Positions 31,639-43,800 of a DNA stretch of 64,000 nucleotides are shown in pieces. Source of the DNA: Xiphophorus maculatus. Its lineage: Eukaryota > Chordata > Actinopteri > Cyprinodontiformes > Poeciliidae. Within the stretch, counting starts at the first letter, position 1. Each line of letters opens with the position of its first letter. Below the pieces are notes generated by a model. That model ran no database searches. It was not told where the DNA came from and saw only the letters and a program-made list of their open reading frames with translations. Location: assembly GCF_002775205.1 (NCBI RefSeq), contig NC_036455.1, positions 5,432,501 through 5,496,500 on the forward strand. Direction: 5' to 3'. The translations under genes and the position numbers were made by a program.

Positions 31639-34600
31639 ATGACTCGTTTACATCTCCTAATTGGACTCCTGAGTTGTCTTCACCTGGCAGGTATGACCTT
31701 TACCTCCAGGAGAGTTACATCTAGCAAATATTAGTAGATCTATTCTCTTTTTAACAACAAAAAAATACTCATTGAAAACTTGTGTCAGAATAGGAGACAC
31801 AAAGAAACTTTATAATGTTTTTTAAATGTTTTAAAATCCTTCATTCATTAATTTCTTAGTAGAAATTGGCTTTTTTTTAATGACCTCGTTTAACAAAAAC
31901 ACACATAGACTGGATTTCTTTCTCTGGATTTGAGGATTCATTTTAGATCACACAGACGAAAGAAATCTGAATTTACCTGAAATGATGGTTTGTTTGTTGT
32001 TGCGTAATTTAACAGGAGACATTTGTGCTTGATGATCAGGAGGATTTAATACTAATAGATTTTATAACGGCTTTCAAAATAAAATATTGAGAAAAATTGT
32101 TTCAAATTGTATTTTTTTTGTTTTATGATTTATTTGGTTTTGATTGGAAATAAACTAGGAAGTGTAAATTAAGGCTAGAATGACTTATGTTGGCTTTCTT
32201 AATTACTTTAATGTGACACCCAGTTAGATTTTAGTAAAATATTATTTAAAATAATTTCCTGTCCATTCAGAGCATACGATTAAAGCATCAGAATGTGTTT
32301 GTTTTAAATATAATTAAATTAAATAACTACAGTGTTCTCCTTCACCACTTGATTAATTCATATAAAAGTTATTCCGTGGGAGACAATAGTGTAAGTTTTT
32401 ATTTTTATTTTCATTTTACTGGTTTAAAATTTAGGAACGAAGGGAGGAAATGGCAAATGAAGGTATGAATTGATGAAGGAATGAATTAATCCAGAGAAAA
32501 AGAAACATTCAAGAACTATAGACCAAGAGACCAATTTTATTTAAAAACTTTTGCAGTCATTTTTTAATACTTCTATTGAAAGTATTCAGTAAACCTTCCA
32601 CACTGTAGTTCTCCTTTAAGAGTAATAATCTTTTATTATTATGTTAAAGAATAACATAACTCCACTGAAATCAGCCTTAAATTAAATGATTAAATTTAAT
32701 CAAAAATAAGAGATTTGTCTGAAAATATTATGAACGGTGCCCTTTTTTGTAAATCACACATTATACAATTTATTATTATTATTATTGTTTAATATAATTA
32801 TTATTATTATTGTTGTTTAATTATTATTGTTTAACGGTGTGTGGTAAACCGCTGTTTCATAGCAAACATTTGAACAAACTTAAATACATTTCTATTATCA
32901 TTTTGTCCACCAGGGGGCACTAATGATATTTATTATCCACAAACTTCAAAAATCTGTTTCCTGTATCACTAACAGCCTTTAATTTCCCTGTGGAATAAAT
33001 GAAGTATTTTTAATTGGTTTAGTCTGAGTTTATTTTGAAATTAGTTTCTCTGCTGATCAAATATGGCAGAAATTCAGATCTGTTAACCGTTAGCAACATA
33101 ATCTGGTAATGAATTATGCACACAGATGGTTCCATTTAATTTAAATCCGTCTTTTTTCTCTCTCCAGGATGTTTGCAGTGTTACACCTGTGTGTTTCCTG
33201 CCATTTCTCCCATGGACTGCATGAAGTTTCCTCTGGAGTGTCCTGCAGGCCAGCGCTGCCTGTCCAGCGTGGCGACAGGAAGGCGAGGTCAGAGCCTGTC
33301 AAAATAAAAGCCTTTGTGGGAATAGTTTGTCCCACTCTGTTATAAAAACATCTAGAGCTTAAAATCCTTTGTGTGTCACATTGGATGTTTTGAATCGTCT
33401 TTTCGACATCGCCGGAAGGTAGCAGAGATTGCTGTACCTGGTTTTCTCTGTAGAAACAAAAACAAAAGAATGACTCAACGCTCTGGAACTCAGATCCGTT
33501 TTTCATCAGGCAAACTGACAGCATAATGTCATTAAATGATCTAAAAATAACCGTAACCTCTAAAAATATCTGGGAGTGGCAAAGGACTCCCTGTGTTTCA
33601 TCAGAGGTGGAAGGAAAGAGGTGAAAGGTTAAGGTCTAGTGCTGATAGAATGACAGAATCACACTGATAACTTTTCTTATAGGGATCATTTTAAATTAAA
33701 ATATCAATAAAAGTTGCTTGTCTTGTAATTTAATTCATTATTTTTCAGTGCCTTATTTAAGTAGAAAAAATACCAGGAAATTTAATGTGCATGCTCTTGA
33801 CCAAGCATGTTCAACCTAGGGTCCGGGGGCCATTTTGCGGCCCATGGACTGATTTTACGCGGCCCCCCGCCACCACAGGTCAAGAATAAATTAAATAAAT
33901 TATGAAAAAACTACAACTTTTAAATTAAAATCTACTTACAAAAACGTTAGATGCAACACAAAGTGGTTATCTTTCTGGTTTTCTTTCATTTTCATCGTAA
34001 ACAAAACCACATTTACTCATTAATTTATATTTTGCAGTACACTTTGGTGCACCCAAATCTGCTCTTAATTGCTGTGTTTAGTATTTTCAAATTGAGATCT
34101 ATATCCTGTTTTTATTGCTTAATAAAATAGACTTAATATTTTTTCAGTTTTCTTCAATTGAACCCAAATATAATAAACACACCAGTAGCCTTTAATTTAA
34201 GAAGGAAAACGTACAAAAACAACTCGAGGAATATTAGCTGCTAGTTAGCTTCAACCGTATCAAAACTTAGCGACTGAGTGTGAGATATAATCACAAATTA
34301 TTGTTTGCTTATGTAAGTTTCACTGCAATGGCAAAGAAATGCAGTTTTTGAGCAAACTTATACAAAAATATGGCTGTTAAAACTCTCATTGAAAGCTGGT
34401 TTATCTATAAACCATCTGCAGCATTTTTGCCACTAAATCCACGATTTGCTCTGTTTTTGGTTCGCCAGGCGCCGTTCAGCTGACGATATACGAGAAGAGT
34501 TGTGCCGTGCCGACGCAGTGCGGCTTGGCCGGACAGAAGTACACCTCAGGGGTGTACTTTAACTACACCAACGACTGCTGCGACACGGATCTTTGCAACG

Positions 34601-34680
34601 CCGCCGGGTCTGTTGGTGCCCTCAGCCTGAGGGGAGCGCTGCTCTGCCTGCTGCCTGCACTCGGCCTCCTGCTGGTCTGA
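31639..34680 (+). CDS. Ly6/uPAR-domain GPI-anchored protein (Ly6-1), 3 exons, 127 aa
   Basis: Exons: 31639-31690, 33168-33287, 34469-34680 (384 nt). Introns are phase 1 with GT-AG. Exon 1 codes the signal peptide MTRLHLLIGLLSCLHLAG. Exons 2 and 3 code a three-finger domain with ten canonical cysteines, beginning LQCYTC and closing NDCCDTDLCN. A hydrophobic C-terminal tail (LRGALLCLLPALGLLLV) with no charged end fits GPI attachment, probably at the Asn/Ala/Gly cluster after LCN. NYTN is a possible N-glycosylation site. The three-exon plan is standard for Ly6 genes. It is transcribed opposite to the other four Ly6 genes and separated from them by clic1. The exact orthologue is unclear; linkage to ddah2 and clic1 suggests the LY6G6 group of the MHC class III region. 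Confidence 0.92.
32907..32920 (+). promoter_or_regulatory. CTCF-type motif in Ly6-1 intron 1
   Basis: CCACCAGGGGGCAC matches CCASYAGRKGGCRS at every position. The surrounding sequence is AT-rich. Confidence 0.45.
33800..33885. mobile_element. hAT MITE end in Ly6-1 intron 2
   Basis: GGGTCCGGGGGCCATTTTGCGGCCCATGGACTG resembles the left end of the element at 40213 (GGCGAGGGGGCCATTTGTGGCCC). Terminal bases are eroded and the far end is not seen. Confidence 0.45.
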
Positions 34681-35232
34681 ACAGAACCACCAGAACCACA
34701 GACCGCCTCTCCCTCCAAATGCCTCTTTAGAAAAGAAATGGCTGAGATGTTAAAGGAAAATTAAGTCTTAGTTCATCACAAGTTGCACCATCAGTATTAT
34801 TTGTTATCCAGCAGCTCTTCTAGAAGATATTTAAGTGTAAAACAGGTGGAAAATATTTCTACTGGAAGATATTTATCTAGAAAGAATGTTAAAAATAATT
34901 AAATGTAACTTTTCCTGACCTTCACCTTAAAATGTTGGTTCTTTCTGAACTCTTAGTCAAAATTATAAACTGAGGAGCATAAATTATAATTCATATTCTC
35001 CAAATCAAAACATCAGGGCCATAAGAAGAAATAAAATAAATTAACTAGAATAAAGTCATACCAGAATAATGACTTTATTCTCAAAATCTTATACATTATT
35101 ATTTTTTTAGTGTAGTCCTAATTCTCCGTCATATTATGGTTAATTATAGTAGTAATTGCTATTACTACTATCACAATATAGTGATATAAATTGCGACAGC
35201 AAAGTTGGTGGAATCAACTGACTCACTCTTTG

Positions 35233-35275
35233 GTTGCCTGGCAACTCGCTCATTATTCTTTGGTTACCTAGCAAC
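35233..35275. promoter_or_regulatory. Paired X-box-like palindromes
   Basis: GTTGCCTGGCAAC at 35233-35245 and GTTACCTAGCAAC at 35263-35275, 30 bp start to start. Both fit the RFX half-site pattern GTNRCC / RGYAAC. Confidence 0.4.
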
Positions 35276-36994
35276 AACTTGCCGAGGAACTTGCTGAGCA
35301 GCAGTTTCAGGTTTTGCCTCATTACTGCTTACAAATAAACAGCAGCTTGGGGGATAAGAGGGAAGGTCATGACACCAGTTTGGCAGCATTTCAGGTATTT
35401 AAAACAAAAAAACGAATCAATAATTATTGATATTCTGATATAAAACGCTCATATGTTTCTCAGCGTTATTGTCCAGCTCTATGTTGTACTGGCTGGATTA
35501 AGACCAGCTGTTTAAAAAAGATAAATAAATGAAAAGTCAGCTTATATGAACTCAAACATGTACAATGTGCCGGTGAGAGGAGTTGCGTTTTCAGTTTTAT
35601 GCTGGTGGTGGCGCTACAGATCATCTGATTTTTGTGTTTTTTTTTTTTTAAGTTCCTGTGAAGAGATTTAAAAGTCCTACTTCTGTTTGTTTTTTAAGTA
35701 TCTACATAAAAACAGGTTTGCCAGATTGTTCTGTTAGATCAGCTAACATTAATGCTGTTTGGTTTCCCTAAACAAAACATTTTGTACCAAACGATGTAGA
35801 ATCAGTTCTTTTCTCTTGGGACTTTTACAAATATGGAGATAAATAATAAAAGCCCTCATATTTCTAATCGTCATTATTATACAGAATCTTAATAGTTTTA
35901 GATTATATCATATTTACACTGGTTATTGTTTGGACCATTGATTAAATCTCAGATTATGACCTCTGATCGAACCAAATATAACGAAGCAGCTCCCTTGTTG
36001 GTCAGTTATGTGAAGCATATTAACATATTCAGCAAACTACATAAAAAATTAACGTGTAATATTCATGAGAACAAATTATGACATGTTCAGCAGGAACTTC
36101 CTTCTCCGATTTCTTTTTATGTGGACATTTCAATTAAAAAAATCCTCAAAACAAGCCAGAAATAAAAAAGGACGCGTTTTATTATGAAGATATTTTTATT
36201 GGAACATTAATAAAAGTAAAATACAAAAAGTTTCAGCTGTGAGTTCGATTGTCCTTGCTGCCGCTTTGATTTTTTTAACTTCATGATGCCGTTAGCATTA
36301 AGACAGAGTGAAAAATCACAACATCAATAACAAAACATGAAATGAAACGCAGAAAATAAAAATCCAACATATTTCCTGGTCCCTGAAATTGTTTCAAATA
36401 CATATTAAGAAATGAGAATTTCTGCTATGATTGGACAAAAACACAAATGATGATTAACAGTGAAGTTATTCATATTTAATCCCTTTAAGTCCATATTAAA
36501 AAATAGATCAAATCCACATCAGTTCAACAACCAAAACATTCTGTATTCAAACCCAGATCCTTCATGAAATTTGGGTTTATTGAGGTGAATTAACTCACAG
36601 CTGATTTCCAACACAGTCCAACTACAGGATTTTCTAATTGCACTTCGGTCATTTTTAGCAACACTAAAGAACTTCATATCAAAACAATGTTAAATGTTAA
36701 ACTGTGTTACCCTGAGGTTGACTGGATGTGTTACTGCTTGACCAAAGAGAGTTATTAGCTCCAGTTCCTTCCATGTTGATTTAATTCAAGGTTGTTTTAC
36801 AGGCAAGAAAACGTCGAGGAGTGAATTGAGCCAACAGACAGAGTTACGACCGAGTCTCAGATCTCTTTGGATAAAAATAAGGCTAACGGCGGCATATTTA
36901 TAATTTATTTTGTCAGAAGAACTTCACACAACCAACAAAGATATACAAGTAATCTATACTGTGATCACATGTTTGATGTGTAACAGAAACAAAG

Positions 36995-37410
36995 CAGGGG
37001 TGTCAAACTAATTTTCGTTTTGGGTCGAATCAAGATCATGAATGCTCTTAAAGGGCCGGTAGCACCAGAATGTATTGATAAACTGTTAAAATATTAATGA
37101 ATTCTTAAAATTAAATAATACAATTCAAAGTCTTTTCATTCCCACCAGAACTTCGCGATTATTTTTGTGATTTTTTGCAATAAGAATCAAAGTGTTTGTG
37201 TTACTAATTTGGAAATATTTGCACTTATTTATGACGGTAGATGCGACTTTTTATTCCTCGCTGTTTAGATCATGGACTATAATCTGACATCAGTTAAGAC
37301 TGAAGCAGCTGTTCAGTAAAAGTTAGAAAGTTTTTGACAATTTTTGAGAGAAATCTTCAATAAACTCCCAATAATTGTGTGTGGATTTGTTGATTTTCGT
37401 GAATTTCCAT
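36995..37410. mobile_element. hAT MITE, one-ended copy
   Basis: Starts CAGGGGTGTCAAACTAATTTTC and continues TTTTGGGTCGAATC...AAAGGGCCGGTAGC, collinear with the copy at 57705. The right end is missing. Confidence 0.6.
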
Positions 37411-39659
37411 AATAATACACAAGAAATCCGTTTATTTTGTAGTAAATGGATAAAAACTGCATTGATTTGATTGAAAACATGATATTTAAGTAGATTTAAT
37501 GTTTAGTCCAGAATCCAGAGACAGATATTTTTTCAACTTAACTGCAAACCTTACAGAAAAATGAAACTTTTTCAGAAAATAATTGAACAGTAATAAAATC
37601 CCATACAGTTGCGATCCTTCCACAGACTTTTTAAAAATTGATTTGGTGGCTCATTTCCAATAAGAAAGTATCTCCAGCAACTTCAATAAATCCTATTTAA
37701 CTGTGGAAATGTGAAAACTACTCAACTGTCCAGTCATTCACATCAACAAGGGCCGAGCCAGACCAAGGAATAAGCAAACTATGCAGCCGTCTGCGGCTCC
37801 ACACCAACAGGGGGCTCCGCAGAGCAACAAAGATTTTCTTGTAATTGTTTTCCATTGGTAAGGATATTTGTTATTAGACTTAAACTAAAAATACACAATT
37901 TCTGAGCTCTGAAACTCAACTAGAAACAAAGGAAAAATGTTTTAATTAGGTATGGGTTACTGTAAAATTCTAACATTATGATAAAATACCACGATTTTAT
38001 TGTAATGTACTGGTTTTATTTTATTTTACTACAAATTCTACCACAGCAAAAAAATACTTCAAGTATGACTTTAATTTTGATAAAGTTGATTTTAATTTAA
38101 AAGAAAACAGGCGGTGGTTATGGCCTTTGAAGCAATCAAAAAGCTAACAACCTACAAAATTCCCTTTCTTCTGTCTCTTTTCTGATTACTTTAAAGTGAA
38201 AAGTTAGCTTATCGACTGTAGCATGCTCACAGTCTCTCTTCCATTCATGTAATTATTAATTGGAGGCCTTGAAAGCGGATCACAAACAAGCTCACCAGTC
38301 AGGACTAATCCTTCACGCTTGCTGTGGGAGCGCAGAAAGAGGAAGCCCCCGTCTATTGAAACGGTTTCCTGTTTAGCTGCTTTCAGCGCCGGCTCGGTCC
38401 GGATCGTTTTCCTCTGCTCCGCAATGAATGCAAACCTTTTCTAAATCATGACGTCTTTCTATGAAAAGCTGTGTTTCCTCTGTGATAAAGTCTGTGGGAA
38501 ACACCTGTGATTAAAACACAAAATGACTCGATGGTATGCAAATATCACTTCCCTAAAAAATGGCGAGAGACTAAAACGGTTTAATCTGGATGTGTTGGAA
38601 TAATTAATCTTTAGAATATAATGGAAGAAAAATAAAGAGAGGGGAAAGATTAAACAACTGTGTGTCCATTTTGAAGTTGTAATTAGACAAGGAAAGCTGT
38701 AGTATGTTTTTTTTCTCCTGTAGTATTAAAGTAAAAGTATTTAATGAGCTGAGTATTGATTTTTTGTTGATGACTGATGCTAGCTAGCCAATTAGATGTG
38801 TTAGCTGGGTTGCTAATTAGCCTGCAGTTTACCAATGAACCAACTGTACCAATTGTAGATTGTTATATACTATAAAAAATGCAACCCAAACCATCTCATA
38901 TGTATTATTTTATTAGTTGGAAACCTAAAAACTGATATTGGACATGCTAGCAACTCCAGTTGCTAGCATGTTATCTTTCCACCAAAAGATAAAATACTTA
39001 TAGCTTCTTGTGCTAAAATGCGTCTTACAAACTATATACTATAACCGTCTGCTGTCTTGTGATCTTATAAAAAATATTTCTTTTATTGTTCTTTTATCCA
39101 GAAAAGCTTTTGGTAATTTCTCTCTCATACAGAGCTAGCACAAACAACAGGTAGAGAAGAATGAATTTGTGTTATGGTTTAATTTTACTTTTTATATCAA
39201 AATCAAATTAGTAGCAAATTTATATTATGCTATATTGTTCAATATATACACTGTATTTGCTGTAGTAGAAATAAATGTCACTTTTCTACTTTAAATACAA
39301 ATAATTAGGTTGTATTATGATATTTTGTTTTAAAGGTGGGCTATAATTCTTCCTTGAACAAGTTAGAATAAATCTATTGCTATAAGAAACATTTTAATTA
39401 ATTTTTTTGCACAAAATTATTCTTTACTTCTGGTATTTCGAGCTCCTCCTGAGGAGCCGTTTTGGGGCATCTTGTCACTTTAAAGCCAAATGAGCAATTA
39501 TACATCCTTACATCTTTGAAAAGCATTAGTAGAGCCTCCAGCACAACCAACAAGAATGCAGCAAGTGGTTTCTAGGTGATAAACCAACAGCAAAACACTT
39601 GTCTTTTCAAGCAGCAATAGTACAGTGAATACAACCAGCTGCGCAAACATGCCGCTTGG

Positions 39660-39703
39660 GTTGCTAGGTAACAGGCTGGACTTCACTGGGGTTGCTAGGT
39701 AAC
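39660..39703. promoter_or_regulatory. Paired X-box-like palindromes
   Basis: GTTGCTAGGTAAC occurs twice, at 39660-39672 and 39691-39703, identical and 31 bp start to start. The flanks match, in reverse, those at about 20,880-20,990. Confidence 0.4.
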
Positions 39704-40212
39704 AAGCTGACTGATTTGTTACATTACATTCTGGAAGGTTTTTGAAACAGAAAACTTTCCAAAAGACATCAACCCATAGCCAAAACCCATCTGGGTGGTT
39801 TTTTTAAGAGCTTGGGTTGATTTTGTAGGCAGTAGGGAAGTACAAAAACATATAAAAATATTAATTTAGCATATTATGTCCACTTTATATTCTTTTACAC
39901 CCATATTATGTTTTTTCTTAAAGGTTATCATAGAGTTAGTATCTTTTACCAGCCTAGAGTTTAAGTAAAACATTGTTCTGCTGAGAATAGCAGCAAACAT
40001 CGATATTAGGTGAGAGTTTGGGGCCCCAAATTGTTATTCTGCCCAAATACCAAAGAAAAGGTAGAACCGGCTCTGATCTGAGGTTAAAGTTCAATGAAGC
40101 AGGTGAGTAAAGGATAAAAAACCGGAATTACTTTTGTTTAAAAAAAAAGGGTGTGTGAAAATGCAAGCCTTCCTGAAAGAAACATTTTAATTTTGACTTG
40201 TATTATCTAGAC

Positions 40213-40639
40213 CAGGGGTGTCCAAAGTGCGGCGAGGGGGCCATTTGTGGCCCTTGGAATGAGTTTGTGTGGCCCCTCACTGCAGTTAAAAAAATGGTGC
40301 AAATTTGGGATGAGATGCAACACTTTTTAAAATCATTTTAGGGTGAGATTTCCATGGCAAGTTTATATCTTAAATGGAAAACACAAAGAATTTAGTTTTT
40401 ACAAAACACAATTTACAGAACAACAAAATAGAAAATAATTGGCTTAAAAAGTTAAATAAATATAAACATTAAGGAAAATTTCATTCTAATGTTGGTTTTG
40501 ATTTAAAAAAAATTAACTTGTTCAATTCATTGTTGTGCAGGTAAAGGAGAAAACATTCACGATAATATAATTTTTATGTTGTTTAACGGACAGAAAAAGC
40601 TCATTTTGACCCTCGGTGGAAAAAGTTTGGACACCACTG
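40213..40639. mobile_element. Complete hAT MITE with perfect target duplication
   Basis: Starts CAGGGGTGTCCAAAG, ends CTTTTTCC-type inverse as GTTTGGACACCACTG, and is flanked on both sides by ATCTAGAC (40205-40212 and 40640-40647). A perfect 8-bp duplication and CAGGGGTG ends identify it as hAT. At 427 bp it has no transposase. Confidence 0.85.
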
Positions 40640-40872
40640 ATCTAGACTTTACCCTCGTCTCCCTGCTGATGTAACCGATCCTGGTTGAAGTAGAGAATAA
40701 ATACAAAGATCCACCTGTGGGTGTGTGCATTCTGCGTATCAAAAGGTAAACAAAGCTTAAAGGAAATACCCGTCGGCAGGGAAACAGATTCTGGTTGTTT
40801 GCAGAGTAAATATTTGATTACTGATGTCTGTGTGGAATCATTTTTTCTACTTTAACACGGCCTATCGCCGTC

Positions 40873-43800
40873 CTACTTGAGAGCTTTCGCTACAGATGAA
40901 TACGCCATGAGGATCTCCGTGTCGACAGGACAGGTAGCGCTAAACTCTTCCCTGGCGTACGCTGCGTTCAGGTACCTCCAGACGTTAGTCAGAAACTCTG
41001 GGATGGTGAAGTTTCTGTACTTCAAACTCACCACCTGGGGGTAAAAAAAAAAAAAAAGGATCCGTTTGAGTGGCAGGGATCAGGAAAACCGTGGTGAGGA
41101 TAAACGTCGCATACTGAGAAGATTACCTTCAAGATGTGCAGCTTTGGCAGCAAGTTGCAGTCCGCCAGGGTGAGCTGCTGGCCATCCAGGAAGGGGCGTG
41201 ACGAGGAGGTGACCTCTTCGGCGGCGTCCTGATCGATCTCGTCAGGAAGTGGGGAGCCGAGGTAGTTGTCCAGCTTCTGCAGAGCCTTCATGAGGCCTTT
41301 CTCTAGATCTGAGAGCGAACACAGACACAAAGAGTAAGCAGGGAGATTAAGAGGATGTGCGCCGTTCTCGCTGACGTAGCGCTGCTAAAACTGTAACGTT
41401 ATTAACAGACACTCCCTCCCTGCTGGGGTTTTTTTTTTTTAGCCTAAGATTAACATGGCGACTTCGGCGTTTTGCTTTCCTGTGACGATGTCATCATTAT
41501 TTTTGATGCTTACTGTCATTAGTCTGAGGGTTTGAGTTCTTGATGTAAGCAGAGAACTTGGAGAAGATATCGACTCCTGCTGTGTTGGACTCCGGATTAC
41601 GAGCCGCCAGACGGGGATATCTGTAAAATAAGATGGTTGATTATATTTAAAAGACAACAAAACAAATGATTAAATAAAAAAAGAGCTAAGCTGCAGCTAA
41701 CAGCTTCATAATAATTTATTTTAATCAATTTAGACATGTCTACAGTTTTATGATCACTTCTAATTTCTTAAGATTTTGTTTCCAAGAGGTTAAACTTCTT
41801 TCTTCTACTTTTCTTTTTCAGGATTTCTGTTGATGTTTCAAAGTTTTTCTGCTGTATTTTTAATGATTCTGAGGCTAACCATGATTTAATTAATCAATTA
41901 ATTTATTAATCGCACAATAAATTAAAATGAAGTTGATTATTGATATTTTTTAAAGGGTAATTTTGTCATAAATAATTCAGTTATTTGTGGTTTTTATGTT
42001 TTATTTTGATTGTTTTATTTTGGAAATTGAAAACGTGGCATATTCTGCACAAAATTAAAGTTTCTTTGTCTCCTTAGAGGACAGATTTGCTTTATTATAT
42101 CTTTATCAACATATTATTTGAAAATGATCTCAAAACAACAATGTAATTCTTTATCGCAATAAATTCTGGAACAATTTATCATCCACTAACATTTGTAATT
42201 GTGACTGGTCTAGGTGTACATGCATTATTATGCCATATATTACTCAAAACATCAATATTATTGTTTATAACATATAGTTTCAGCATAAAATAGTAACAGT
42301 TCCAGGTCTAAACTGGTATTAATAAACTTTAAAACAATAAAATAGCTTCCGAAAGCTTAACAAAAACCAATTCATCAGTTAAAATATTAATAGAAAGTCT
42401 ATAAAAAGCAAAGACTTAAGATCTGGGCAATGATTTATCCAGAGAGATTACGGTTACTATAACCAGGATCTGTCTTAAATTACCACTTTATATCATTTCA
42501 GCTCCAACATTCAGAACAAAATTACATCCGAACAGAACAAGTGAAGGTCAGTGGTTACTTTGGGGGGCAGAGCGTCGACTCGATGAACTCCTCGATTTTG
42601 TTGGTGTCGGTTTTCACCTCGTTGCCGTACTGCAGGAAGGGAGGCTGAGCTCCAGGAGCCAGATCCTTCAGGATGTCTGGTTTCCTGAGAGCAAGAAGAA
42701 AAACCAACAGGTGAACAAAACGTACACCGTTAAACTAACGCTCTGCCTTCTTATTTCACGCTACTGGGTGATTGGACAAACTTATCGACCATCGACGATA
42801 GGCTGCAACCTTCGTCAGTTGTTTTTATGAGACCGGTTTTATTTTTCTTTTTTGCCTATGAGTTACACTACAAAAACACAAAATATTACCAAGTATTTTC
42901 GGTTTAGTTTCTAGTGCAAATATCTTAGTGTACTTGAAGCTAACTTCAGAGTAACTTTTCAGCTGGTTTTATGTCAATAATTCCTTAATATTGATGAAAA
43001 GATGTGGGTCCAAATAATTTCACAAACATGTAACAGTTAATTAGTTAAATAATGTTGTGTTTTTATTCAAAAGAACCAGCAAAATAAAGTTTTCATGACT
43101 CACAATACTGTTGTGGGAACCATTGTACCAATTGTCACGAGTATGAACCACCTTTTTGAAAGTTGGGGTTTTCTCAGTTTGCTACTCTGGTGCAAAATTT
43201 TTGGTTCAGTTTTTAGTCCAAATATCTTTCTAGACTTGAAATGAGACAAAATTACTTACAAGTAACTTTCCAGCAAGATATAAGAGCTTGTTTTAAATCA
43301 ATAATACCTTAGTATTGATGAAAAAGTGCTGGTTCCATAACCAACTGCCACTGGGGCTGTCACCTAGCAACGGCAGCCAAGCCCAGCCCGTCACCTGGCA
43401 ACCAAGTTTTAGTTCCACTGGTAGATTAATATGGGAAAAATGGAACAAGTACTTTTTAAAAACAACAATAAGGAATTATTGACTTAAAACAAGCTCCTAT
43501 TTCTTGCTAAAAACGAACTTGTAAGTTAGTTTTGTCTTGTTTCAAGTGGACTAAAATATTTGCACTAAAAACAAGACATAAAATACTTGGTAAGACTTTG
43601 TGTTTTTGCAGCGTTTTAAATTATTTGTCTTTTTTGACGTAAATGAATTTGGGTTGAAACAAGTCACTTTAAATTTATTGGTTCTGATCAATAAGGTTTT
43701 CCCCTATTGAATTATTTCTAATTTCTGACTGAATACACGCAGCTATTTGGCCTCAGAAAAAGCTCACCAAGTAAAAAATGTCAAGCAGAAGTCATCAACA

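Larger units (their letters stand above)
34681..40212. other. Ly6-1 3' UTR and repeat-rich spacer before clic1
   Basis: No recognisable gene. An AATAAA at about 35,030 could end the Ly6-1 mRNA. Paired X-box-like motifs lie at 35233-35275 and 39660-39703, with a hAT fragment at 36995. Sequences at 37,749 (GGGCCGAGCCAGACCAAGG) and about 40,074 (GTAGAACCGGCTCTG) look like opposite ends of one much-decayed hAT-type element, but I see no target duplication. Confidence 0.35.

Noticed and set aside
33141-33524. 127-codon minus-strand open frame
   Set aside because: Antisense to Ly6-1 exon 2 and its intron; no recognisable domain.
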